Below are positions 23,136 to 34,700 of a stretch of 64,000 nucleotides of DNA, one piece after another. Numbering within the stretch: position 1 is the stretch's first letter; each line of letters starts with the position of its first letter. A program made the position numbers and the translations under genes. This DNA is from Liolophura sinensis. Its lineage: Eukaryota; Mollusca; Polyplacophora; Chitonida; Chitonidae. The stretch spans positions 23,709,295 to 23,773,294 of the forward strand of contig NC_088298.1 of NCBI RefSeq assembly GCF_032854445.1. Direction: 5' to 3'. The notes below the pieces were generated by a model. The model had not been told where the DNA came from. It ran no database searches and saw only the letters and a program-made list of their open reading frames with translations.

Positions 23136-24105
23136 ATTCTATAACCTATCCTATAGGTGAGTGTCACGTTTTCGGAGAAGGGAATGTTTTCAAAGTTCGA
23201 TGGATGCCGTGAAAATGCAAACGTGGCGGGTACGCGAAAAGTAATCAGTAAAACATTCTTTTCCAGGAGGGAATGAATTTAGAAAATGAGACATTTCCAG
23301 TTTTCCCTTGGCAAAACTGCAAAATTTTTATCCATGCCCACCTTCAAACAATCCGCCTGTTTGGATATAGCATTTCTTGCTGTGTTAATGAGCAGCACGT
23401 TCATTTTCGCTTTAAGTTTCCGTATGCATGAATAAAGATAGCCCTACGGCCGCCATGTAAGTGACGCATTCCTCATAGTCTAGATCCATAATTAGGTGAG
23501 CTGGGAAAACGAGGCTCTCGTGACTCAAGAGAGATTTATCGTCAGCCAATCAGAAAGCTACCTCGGAAGAAATGGCGGCGATGTCTACTTGACCATATAT
23601 GTCAACTGGATCAAACGTCTGGACTATTTTGTAACTTGGATATGCCCGTTTACCAGCAAGACTTACACTGACTGCCCAAACGCTGTCAGTTTCTTGCAAG
23701 TTCAATTTGTGTTATCTCCAATAAAGTTAGAAATCAGCCCGATTTGTGCACAGGTTTGGCATATTTAATGAGATACCTGGTCATCATTTGGTCATTGGTT
23801 TTCGTGCAACAACCGCTTCAAATATTGTCCGGTTTTATAAGACTGTCCGGTTTCATTCTGCAGATCATGTTTTCACCAAACGTCAGTGAGCTCGTCCCAA
23901 GAGTGCTGTTGAAAGCTTCTCTGTTGTCAGTGCCACCCAAGCAATGATAGCAGGGGGGATACACATTCATGTTCATTGTACAATTAAATTCGTGTTTGAG
24001 CCTACAGGTAACGTGTTCTAAACTGATTGAAATACAAGCACCTGTTAACACTATAGACTACGACCAAGGACGTTCCATGCGTACAACACGAAAAAGACAA
24101 GATAT
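23136..24105. other. Non-coding; a GCCGCCAT / CCAAT cluster at 23447-23582
   Basis: No gene recognised. CGGCCGCCATG (about 23448), CAGCCAATCAG (about 23543) and GAAATGGCGGCG (about 23570) sit within 140 bp. A 90-residue plus frame (23496-23768) has no recognised domain. Confidence 0.4.
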
Positions 24106-24310
24106 AAGGCCTCCGTGCTCTAGTAGGTAGCTTGCTAGTGCAGCGCAGGGGCCCCCAAGAGCCTCTCGCCAACGCTTTAGCTGCGAGTTCATGTCTCCCG
24201 GTCGAACGTGCACATGTCGAGTTCTATCAGCAACCTGCAGATGGTTGTGGGTTTCCCTGCAGGCTCTAGCACGTTTCCTCCCACCATAGTGCTGGCTATA
24301 AGTAAAGCTT
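24106..24310 (+). mobile_element. SINE-A, diverged
   Basis: Head GGCCTCCGTGCTCTAGTAGG, then GCTAGTGCAGCGCAGG, a degraded B box GCGAGTTCATGTCTCCCGGT, ATCAGCAACCTGCAGATGGT, and CCTCCCACCATAGTGCTGGC. It decays before the tail. Confidence 0.85.
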
Positions 24311-24368
24311 CATACAAAAAAAAATATATACCTGCTAAGATTTACTTATACCGGATTCCTTCCAATCT

Positions 24369-24411
24369 CATGTTGACGCCAACGTTGATGCCAACGTTGA
24401 CACCAACATTG
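24369..24411 (+). repeat. Short tandem, 15-bp unit, three copies
   Basis: CATGTTGACGCCAACGTTGA followed by TGCCAACGTTGACACCAAC. Three diverged copies of the unit. Confidence 0.7.
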
Positions 24412-25773
24412 CATGGCATAATCCCTAGTTACGGCACCTGGAAAGCCATATTTATGGCGCGGTTCCTATAAATTTAAGAGATAACTCAACTATTCAGTTG
24501 ATTGCTGGTGAGTTTAACGTCGCTTTAAGATCACTTCTAGTCGAAGGTCGAGGTTGTCTCCTTGTACCATGTCTGGTGGTCCTTTTATAGTCCTGCCCTA
24601 CTGCAACTCGACTTCTAGCTTTCATCTCTTATTTCTTCCCTTTGCATTGATCTAACCAGTTGTTCCAAATCCGTTAAGGATCTCTGTGAAGATCACGTCT
24701 TCAAAATAAAATATTTTGAGTAAAATTGTCACAAATAACTTTCTTTTGGCAAATAACTTTCATTAACTAAAGGGTTTAACTCTGGGTGGCACCACGTGGT
24801 AAAGTTCGCTTGTTTCCTTTACCCATAAAACCGATCGAAAAATCTTCAATATGGTGTTTAACACCAACCAAAGAAACCAATAAACACAACCGGAACTCTG
24901 ATGTTAACCACCTTAAATCGAGATGAGATATCTGGGTTCAAAACTTGAAGCAGACAAAATCCTTGGAATCTCATGATACACGTAAGTGTAATTATATTTC
25001 GTACGTAAGTATTTTATTTGACAAGTTTTGAGGAGTTTACATTTCGGTATAGCCAGCAATTTGACGTCACTCTCCAATGTAGACGTACGTTGATACAAAC
25101 TTAAATGAAACTGACAGCGTTCATAACACCTCCATATACCTTACGAACAGTTGCAGCACAGGTTAGTACAAGGTTAAACATAATGTTAAAGTGACGTCCT
25201 TAAGATGGGTTACACGTATCGTCGTCATAGGAGATTGCGGGTGACGTCACACGTGTACGTCTCTTCTAGCTAACTGCATCACTTGTGACGTAAAACTTAA
25301 CATAAAATGACACATTCGGAAATCACACACCTATGAAATAACATACGAGCTGAGAGCTTGATAGGAATTTAAGATAAACAATCAGCGCAGCATGATTTTG
25401 ATGATACTTATCATCCTATTGTCCGCAATGCCTTTTTTTCTTTTACACCATGCTGAAAACAGCGCACCATGTTTGTCTTAAAAAAAACGTACAAAAACTC
25501 AGTAAAATAAAAAAAAGAAACCTATACAAGCGGCATAAATAGGATAAAAACAATGTAATACATGGCTGTACAATTGACAGAAACAGAAAAAATACGACGC
25601 CTATAATTCTGAAAAACCAGTGCAGAGGGTCTAAAATTTCTTTCTTTATCATGTATGAATGATCACACCGTACTTGATGATAGTTTCATATAGTGTTTTT
25701 AAAGACGCTGGTAGAATAAAAATATTCTTTTTAGACCAAACACGATGACACAATAGGTAGTTCATATCTAACA
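24412..25773. other. Non-coding, no gene seen
   Basis: No recognised gene. A SINE-A-tail-like scrap (GGTGTTTAACACCAACCAAA) is at about 24852. Confidence 0.4.
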
Positions 25774-25907
25774 CCTGGGGTCGGTTTCATGAAGCTCACT
25801 TAGTTAAGTAAACCCTTAACTACCATGACAACGTATGTTGCAGAAATATAGTGCACTTAGCTAAGGGGAACTTAACACAAAGTAAGCTTCGTGAAACCGG
25901 CCCAGCT
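25774..25907. mobile_element. Palindromic MITE-like element
   Basis: Left end CTGGGGTCGGTTTCATGAAG followed by CTCACTTAGTTAAG. The reverse complement of the right end reads CTGGGCCGGTTTCACGAAG followed by CTTACTTTGTGTTAAG. About 134 bp with imperfect terminal inverted repeats of 30 bp or more and no coding capacity. GGCCGGTTTCA(C/T)GAAGC-type foldbacks are, from memory, common in marine invertebrate genomes. Confidence 0.75.
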
Positions 25908-25924
25908 GAAACTAGAGGAAATGA

Positions 25925-26520
25925 CAGTTTAGCCGAACTTGAGAATATCCCCAATGCTAGTTAAACTTGAAAACACTGCCGATGTCGGTTAAAGTTGAGA
26001 ACACTGTCAATGTCAAAGTTGAGAGAAATGTCAATGTCAGTCAAAGTTGAGAGCATTGCCACTGTCAGTCAAAGTTGAGAACACTGTCAATGTCAGTCAA
26101 AATAGAGAACATTGTCAACGTCGGTCAAAGTTGAGAACATTGTCAATGTCAAAGTAGAGAGCAATGTCAATGTCAGTCAAAGATGAGAGCATGTCAGTGT
26201 CAGTCAAAGTTGAGAACATTCTCAATACTGGTTTTAACCTGAGAACATTGTCAATGTCGGTTAAACTTGAAAACATTGGCAATGTCGGTCAAACTCGAGA
26301 GAATTGTCAGTGTTGGTTAAACTCAAGAGCATTGCCAATGTTGGTCAAAGTTGAGAACCTTGTCAATGTCGGTCAAAGTTGAAAACATTCTAAACACTGG
26401 TTTTAACCTGAGGACATGTTCAATGTCAGTCAAAGCTGAAACATTGTCAGTGTCTTTCAAATTCGAGTGCACTGCCAATATTGGTAAAGTTGAGAACATT
26501 GTCAGCGTCCGTTAAATCTC
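25925..26520 (+). repeat. Minisatellite, about 28-bp diverged unit, about 20 copies
   Basis: Units of the type GTTGAGAACATTGTCAATGT followed by CGGTCAAA, with several indels. Two units carry an alternative TTCTCAATACTGG / TTCTAAACACTGG followed by TTTTAACCTGAG (26218 and 26386), suggesting a duplicated block. Confidence 0.88.
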
Positions 26521-28615
26521 GAGTATAACAATGTTGTTTGCTTCCATGGTTGTTCCACCTCACTGTCTTAGTTTCTTGAAATTTATCTTAAAAAAACGGT
26601 AAGGTTTAAGAGAAAACATTTCAAACTTTGCTATGAATATGGTTTATAATGAAAAACAACAACATGCCAAAATTGCAACTATCTCTGCTAAGAAACAACA
26701 ACATACAATCCCTTATCTCTGACAGCCAAGGTTACACAAAACGAATAAACAAAAAGATCTGGAAGAGGATCACAAGCCTACATACAGTTACAGTTTGTAT
26801 ATATACAACAAACAAGCTATACAACAGTGTTGCCCAATTAACCTGGGTTGTATACATGTAATCGTTATACACAAGTTTCTAATTAGTTTGTATACAATGG
26901 TTTTGTACAGTTGACATGAATGGCATACCAATATGCTATACAGTTACAAAATTAATTAATGTAGCTAAGCAATGGTTCTCTAATCATGTGGAGTATAATT
27001 ACACATATTTATTTATATATGTGTACATACATACATACATATATATATATATAATATTACAATTCACACGGCACACAAAAATCGCCTGTAGTGTTTTACA
27101 GCCATTTTTTATTTCTTACGAGTTTCTGGATTACTGTATACATATACATTTAAAATATTTAAAACACTTTCTTTGTTTGATTTTGCTGATGTACTGAATT
27201 TACACATAAAAAACCCCAGTTAATTCTGGACAACTGAAAGATTTATGGTTTTTGGTCACGTCTACTATATATGCGGATATATATATATAGGTTACCTTGG
27301 CAGAAAGTAGAACCTGTGCCTGGTGGAGAGGTGGTGCAGTGACAGCTGGTGAGAACAGTGATGTCAAATCATTCGTTCAACAGGATTTTATATTAAAAGA
27401 AGATTGGTATTAAGATTTAAGCCTGTCTTACCTTTCGAACAGTCTAGCCCCATGTTTCCGCTTTGTTACAATTAAATCCATACTGTGCCTCCCACGTACG
27501 TTTATGTCCGATTCAATACTTGTGGCAGCACAGTTCTGAGCCAACAAGCTGTGGTGGTACTAGGCTGAAAAATCTCCCAAAAGCTAAGATATGATTAATC
27601 TTCAATAAAGACCGATTTGACACGTGCGCAGCATTCAGCACAACTGATGGAATTGTCAACAGTTCCTAGTCCTTCAACAACACATTCATGTTGTTTTCCT
27701 CACCGCTGGTTGCTTCTTACAAACCGAAGAACAGGTTCTGATTTTGAAAACTTTTAGACGCACATTAAACTTAAAAAAAAAACTTTCTGATCTTCCAAAT
27801 GAAATCACTCTCAACCACAACTCCCCCCACAAACAGCTTCACTTTTTTCTTCTTTCTTACGAACAGATTTGTCGTGATTGGTTACCCAGATGACAAATAG
27901 CTATGAACATCTTAAATACTGATCTTGACCAGTCAGTGAATTACTTTTTGAAAGACGAATGTTGATTGGTGGGATCTTTAAGAATTTCCTAAAAACAGCG
28001 CTACAATTGCAAATCCACTTGTCCATTTCGTCTGACATTTTTACGATTTTCCTACGATTAAATCTTTTTTTGTTAGGTTTTCTGATCAAGTATTTAGAAT
28101 CTTAAGTCAACGTGTTACAATGGTTTTTTTGCTGTTATTGTTCTCAAAAAGCTTAAAGAATATGAGCAATATTTTAACTTTCATCAGTCATATTTAGCTG
28201 AAAGTTTGCTCGGTATCCATGTAGCTTGAATGAGATGAAAATTCAAATTTAACCTGTTCAGTGGAAGACATTTAGTTTTATGCCTTGTGCCATTTTGAGC
28301 AACATTCAATTTAGCGCCTTTTATCGTACTACTGGAATGATGAAATCAAGCACACATGCTTTTAAGAGATCACTAATTAATATTCTTTTCCTATCTTCCT
28401 CTTTAACAGATTGTTCTGTTTTTCAATTACTGTGCTGGGTGGTATTCAAGTTCCCAAATTAACATGCTTAACGCTGTCTTGGGAGAATTTACAAGTGATT
28501 TAGTCCCTACCATATATTGCAAGTGTGCTGCACGCATTCGGCCAAAAACAACTTGCCGATGATTAATCCTAACTATTAAAAACAGTAAATAGCTCATTTT
28601 CCCCCCTCCTCCTCC
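26521..28615. other. Non-coding, no gene seen
   Basis: AT-rich, with a TA/CATA microsatellite at about 27020-27055. No coding signature. Confidence 0.5.
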
Positions 28616-28619
28616 GAAA

Positions 28620-28711
28620 ATACTCACTCACTCACTCTCACACACTCACTCACACACACTCACTCACACACACACACACACACTCACACACACACACACA
28701 CACACACACGT
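28620..28711 (+). repeat. (CACT)n / (CA)n microsatellite
   Basis: CACTCA-type units pass into pure CA dinucleotides. Simple sequence. Confidence 0.95.
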
Positions 28712-31512
28712 GAGACTAAATGCGCAAGTTACAAAATCAGAAGATCCAATGCTTTTGCTACCCTCTTCACATTGAACCTCACAAGAAAGATTCTAGTCAT
28801 TTCTACCAACTGCACATATTTTATCACTTTATTTTGCCATTTTCATGCAGGCTTACATGAAGGAAAAGCAACACAGAAAAAAAATTCAGATTCATTCTCT
28901 TCTTCAAACCTTAAATGCAGGGTTTTCAACATGCTTCACACATCGCTGTATAGTTTTAACTTCACCTTCTTGCATTTTTATTGACAACACTATCTACCAC
29001 AGTTGACAAACACGTTGATGCATGCGACAAACAGAAAGCCCTTGGACACCTATGATACACATCCAGTCATTATTATCATCATCATCACCATCATCATATA
29101 TGATTCAATTGTGACACTCCAAAACCCATCGAAATGTACCTTCATTTCACACCTTTCATTTCCAGCAAAATACCCGCAGTCCAGTTAGCTTTTCCCCAGT
29201 TAGTGAAGTCCCGAGTATCAAAATATAGCAACAAGAATATGACGAATGGCAAGATAGCCGACCAAAGCCATGACCAAATCTAAACAATGTTGCATAAATT
29301 TGAAACAGGTCATTCAGACATATTTCTACATGAAGTCACGTGAATATCAGTACACTATAAGATCATTATTATGCCATATCTACGGGATACAGTATTATAC
29401 GCCAAAAAATTAAAAAATAAAAGATGTCCACAGCAAGCAGGAAGATCATCACCTTATCAAGGACTCTTCATCAAGGTCACAAAATGTGGTTAGTACTTCC
29501 GGGTGAAGAAACCAACATCATAGTGTCAGAAGTTGGTTTCTTCTGGTGAAGTATAAACTCGATTTAACCTCGGTTCCGCTGGAAATTAAAACCATGAAAC
29601 CTTTCATAATATCCAGTCATGAAACGTTATTAGAATTTCCAGGTTACTTTTTCTAAACCCAGTTGCAGAAAAGCTACAGAAAAGCAAGCTAAACTTAAGT
29701 TAGCCCAAATGTCAAATGAAATACACAAAAATGACAATGTTATCGAACAGGAACATTGCGTATCCCACATCTGACACCAAAACCATTGTGCAAACACAAC
29801 ATTTATCGCCTTTGCACGGTTTATCTCCATTCAGAATAATACAAAGTACAAAAAGCTGATACTTAAAAAAAAAAAAACAAACAAAAACATGTTCCACTGT
29901 TAAAATTGTATCTACATGTACACAAAGTGTTGCATCTCAGATCGCCGTTTACTTTTTTACAGTGAGAATGAATGATTGCAGTTCTGTCTCCGTTCATGTC
30001 TATCAACACCAAATTCATCCAACATGGCAGCTGTCACTTTTTCTCACTGCATTGCTTGTACTGACAATGGTTTGCTCCACTGCTGCACTGTTACGAATCT
30101 ATGAACGTCTCCACACAGCTAGGACAAACACATATTGGTTGCATCTGTAATCTTACAAATTTGAGAAGAACAAACAATATCTTTTATAAGTGCTGCATTG
30201 CAGCCAATAAGCATTGACTCGTGATGCCTTCCAAAAGGTGAAGGCGACAACAACTCAATTGTTTCTTGAGTAAAAAGCTGCCAGCAGTTGTGATGTTTGC
30301 TCTTTTTTTTGTCGCCGTCATCTGAACAGCTCATGACCCCACTAAACAACAGGCATTTACACTGTCATTCTGGACCACATAACTTATCACTGTTCCAAAG
30401 TTTTGGAGTTCTTGCATCCACACTGTGTCAACCTCAGTGACAAATAGGTACACACGTATCAAGAACACCAGCCCACACATGCAGCTTTTGAAATCTATCT
30501 TCACAGAGCTTTCCTAAACTGTAGGGTTGCCTATCCTTGGGACACCCAGTTTCTAGAGTCACATGCGCGGACATTGAGCTGATACTCGCGCTTGCGTCGC
30601 ATTTTGGACAAGATGCTGGTCCCTTTCTTCCGCCCTGCTCTGCTTTGCTTTACTGAATGATACATGTAGCTTATCCTTTGGATAAGTAGCGTCTGGAGTC
30701 CCTTGCAGGTACATTGGGCTAATACTAGCACTTGAGTTGGACTCTGGACAAAGATGCAGGTTCATATATGGCAAGAAGTCTGTGATCTGCTCGACTGAAG
30801 GTTAGCTTATTTTATCACTTGCAAGGATATTTCAGCCCTGGCAGTATACCTTGAGACACACTCAGGATGCCGCTTTTTTTCCATGGCAGCTTTAGAGGCC
30901 ACATAAGCAATGCAAGCTGTGACATTTATATGTAGTTTCCTGATGCCACTTGACATTGGAGCAAAACTTCAAATTTCATCCGGTGCCAACGAGATGAATC
31001 TTTTCTGACGAAACTAATTCCTCCTATGTTATCCTCCGTGGTGTGGCTCAGCATCTTGGCGAATGCTTGCACCTCAAATCACTGACACGACACTGATTCA
31101 TGCGTACCATGTCTTCTGACCTCCTTTCATCACAAAAGTACATGCAACAGATGAACTATGAATGGAGAAGGGTATTTGGAAAAATATCTTCACAGTTTGA
31201 ACTTGTTTTTTTTTTGTTTGTTTGTTTTCTCTTTCGCTCTAGATCACTTTTCCAGCACTCTTGTCTAACAAGACCTAATAGAAAATGGACATTCTAACAC
31301 TGATATTATGGTCTGTTGTATCTGACATCTGATGATGTCCTATAACATGATACTCTGCCCTATCAAAATTTAATCATTAATTTTTTTCTGAAAAAATATT
31401 GCCGACTGACGTGGTCATTTTGGTGTTTTCTGTTTTTTTTTTATGAAAAACTTTATACGACCCACTGTCCTGATGACCCATTGATGTATTGTCTACTGTC
31501 TCTGAGTCCAAA
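28712..31512 (-). other. Downstream of DIP2; possible 3' UTR, no other gene seen
   Basis: Sequence immediately 3' of the DIP2 stop. Minus-strand AATAAA occurs at 28977-28982 and 28828-28833, and ATTAAA at 31369-31374. A TCATCATCATCACCATC microsatellite lies near 29083. No further exon or independent gene was recognised. Confidence 0.4.
31369..31374 (-). terminator. Candidate poly(A) signal ATTAAA for DIP2
   Basis: Minus-strand ATTAAA about 140 nt past the stop codon. It is a common variant poly(A) hexamer. The nearest canonical AATAAA on this strand that I noticed is much further on (28977-28982, and another at 28828-28833), about 2.5 kb past the stop. Which one is used cannot be told from sequence alone. 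Confidence 0.3.
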
Positions 31513-31765
31513 TCACATGTTGTAGGCGACATAAATGGGGTCAAGCTGATCGTTGAGAAAGCCATCTCTGAGATGCATGCGCTGCTTTTCGCCGCGGGAA
31601 TTGATCGGAATGACACCTGGATCCACAACGACGACAACCCCCACGATCAGATAATGCTCTTCCAGAACGACGTTGGTTACCAAGGGAACCAGATCCAGGG
31701 CCTCATTTTCGTTTCCATCAAGCTCCACTACCACAACGAGTAAGTTTGTCCAAGTGAACACAGCA
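31513..31765 (-). CDS. DIP2: DIP2 terminal coding exon with stop
   Basis: Acceptor TGTTGTTTCAG|TGCTGTG. A split serine is followed by AVFTWTNLLVVVVELDG, LVTNVVLEEHYLIVGVVVV, DPGVIPINSRGEKQRMHLRD and GFLNDQLDPIYVAYNM, then TGA at 31515-31513. N-S-R-G-E-K-Q-R-M takes the place of the A10 lysine motif of adenylate-forming enzymes. Ending in YVAYNM matches the family C-terminus, so this is the natural stop. Confidence 0.97.
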
Positions 31766-34700
31766 CTGAAACAACAAAAAGTAGGAATTAGTGATAATTA
31801 CCAATAAATTGTTAAAATAGCTTCTCCAAGATTTTCAGTCTATTTTCAGAGGAATGGCAATAAGTAGCTTTTACACTAGGCTATCAGCTACACATCATCT
31901 ATGTAACAGCAGTAAGGTTTATGCCTAAAGGAAACTGGAGAAAACCATTGTGCCTTACAGGTATACCAGATGAACATTTTGAGATAGATTCCAAGATTAG
32001 GGATAATTCTGAAGAAGAATATTACACAAAGGAACAAATCTGGACGGTAAAATACACTGACCCTTGTTTATACCGTTTATCTCACTTAACCAAGATGGAC
32101 GTTCCAGGTTAATAATCGCAAGGCCAATTCCCAAAACGACGTTGAACACAAACTACCAAAAAACTAAGAAAGTATGAAAAGAGGACAGAATCATCCAAAG
32201 AGACGCAATGGTACTCATTTCTGACAGGCTATCCAGATCTGGTCTAGCTGCCCTCAAAGGGACCTAATATTCACTTTTATCTGCAAATTGCATCCTAAGT
32301 TTGCTAATAGGCTTCGAAGAATTTGGCAGAAAAATTCTTGCAGATATCATCTTTAAGAGTTTTGGAGTGTATTCTTCATTGTCATTTAAAAAAGTTTGGT
32401 GGCCATATTGGCTTTTGAGCAAAAACGTCATTAAAATCTGTTAAAAACATTAAAAGTCTGTCACTGGTCGAAATTATAACATCCTAAAAACTTTTGAATT
32501 TTGATAAAACTTTGCCAATTCATTATAAAAAGGCTGTAAGGGTAACTGGACAATTACATACTCTTGAATTAAATGTATCTGGTCCAGTATGATTTGTCAA
32601 TGGTTTCCCAAAGTGGCCTTTGCATTTTGATCTACCAGCATCACTGTGGTGCTGAATTATTGTTACACACGGACAGCTATAGCAATTCACGAAACTGCAG
32701 GCACTTCTAGTTTTTCTATTGGATTTCAGTTTTCGTCACGTGATTTTTTTTTCCCAAAGAGCTTTATCTGGAAAATTTTTGGAGGATGCCGAACATTTCT
32801 GTAAAATGAAAATGCACCTAAAGCCTTGTGAGATGGCGCAAGTTCATCTACAGATGAAAAAGATATGAAAATAGCAACAGCTTGCTGAAGTGAAGGGAGA
32901 ATGCGATCTGGCATGCCATGTCTCTGTTAGCTACTTAGGCAACTGCTAGTGACTAATGCTTATGTAACAAATGATGGCATAGAAAAAAAAAAACAAAAAA
33001 ACAACAAATAGGTGGGGGAGAGGTGATGACGAAACAAATGTTACCAAAAATATTTCAGGCATGTCAAACTGTCATCACGGCAACACAAGTTCAACAGCTA
33101 TGAGCTTGGCGAATGACTTTACAAGTGATCTTCAGCACAAGATAGACTGGTGGGCAATAAAACGCTTCCCCAGCTGTGGGAGCTATGCCAAATTTCAAGC
33201 CAGGAAGTACATTTGTCAGTTACCTGGCAGAGATCTGTGGTTTTCTCCACTACCCTTACCAACATGAACGCTGTTACAGAGTAACAGTAAAATATATGGA
33301 TGGGGACACCCTAAAATTATATTAAAAACACTCTGAAAAGTCTTAATCAGTAATCTGTTACAAATATCTGTATATTTTAGACAACCATCCAGGATAAAAA
33401 AGAGTATATTCGCGATAGCTTGACCTCCCCATAACAGATTTCATGTCATCTTACACTCAGGCCAGTGTTAAAATGTAGGATATTTAAAACTATAACTGAC
33501 TCGCTGAAAGAATGACAGACTTTATACCTAGTATGTGAAGCTGCATGTGAAAGTATGTGAAAATCAGTGTGGATAAGTTTTATGCATAAAAACGGACACC
33601 CGGTGTCCGCCCACCACAATGCCGGACGCCATCATGTAAGTGAAACCTTCCTGAGTACAGCATAAAAGTACAGATATTTGTACACCAGCTCTCGACCATC
33701 ATGAACATTCCAGTTCGCTGACATCAAGACCAATTTCCAAAACGACATTCAACTCAAACCACTGAAGTAAGAAGTTAGGATGGCTTCAAGCGGAAAGAGG
33801 CAAAGAATTAAATCAGTATCGCAACTGTTTGCCATGATAATTCAGCAGCTGTCAGCAATCGGAGTATTTCACAGGTACTTAAATGTAGACCAATGAAAAA
33901 CCTGCAAGAATCTGCAAGACTTTGACCAATAACACATCTTTTTGTTCGGTGTAACTGGCCTAGTCAAACAAAACTTAAGCCAATAACATTGCTCTATCTA
34001 TACGTCCTGTGTGGGCTGGGCCATTTGAACAAAACTTTAGCCAATTGCACTGCTCTATCTATATGTCCAATGTAACTGGCCCAGTCGAACTAAACTTCAG
34101 CCAACTGCATTGCTCTATCTATATGTCCTCCGTAAATGGCCCATTCAAACAAAACTTCAGTCAATAACACTGCTCTATCTATATGGCCAGTGTGGGTTGG
34201 CCCAGTCGAACAAAACTTCAGTCAATAACACTGCTCTATCTATATGGCCAGTGTGGGTTGGCCCAGTCGAATAAAACTTCAGTCAATAACACTGCTCTAT
34301 CTATATGGCCAGTGTAACTGGCCCAGTCGAACAAAACTTCAGTCAAAAACACTGCTCTATCTATATGTCCAGTGTAACTGGCCCAGTCAAATAAAACTTC
34401 AGTCAATAACACTGCTCTATCTATATGTCCAGTGTAACTGGAGCAGTCAAACAAAACTTCAGTCAATAACATTGCTCTATCTATATGTCCAGTGTAACTG
34501 GCCCAGTCAAACAAAACTTCAGTCAATAACACTGCTCTATCTATATGTCCAGTGTAACTGGCCCAGTCAAACAAAACTTCAGTCAATAACACTGCTCTAT
34601 CTATATGTCCAGCGTAACTGGCCCAGTCAAATAAAACTTCAGTCAATAACATTGCTCTATCTATATGGCCGGTGTGGGTTGGCCCATTCAAACAAAACTT

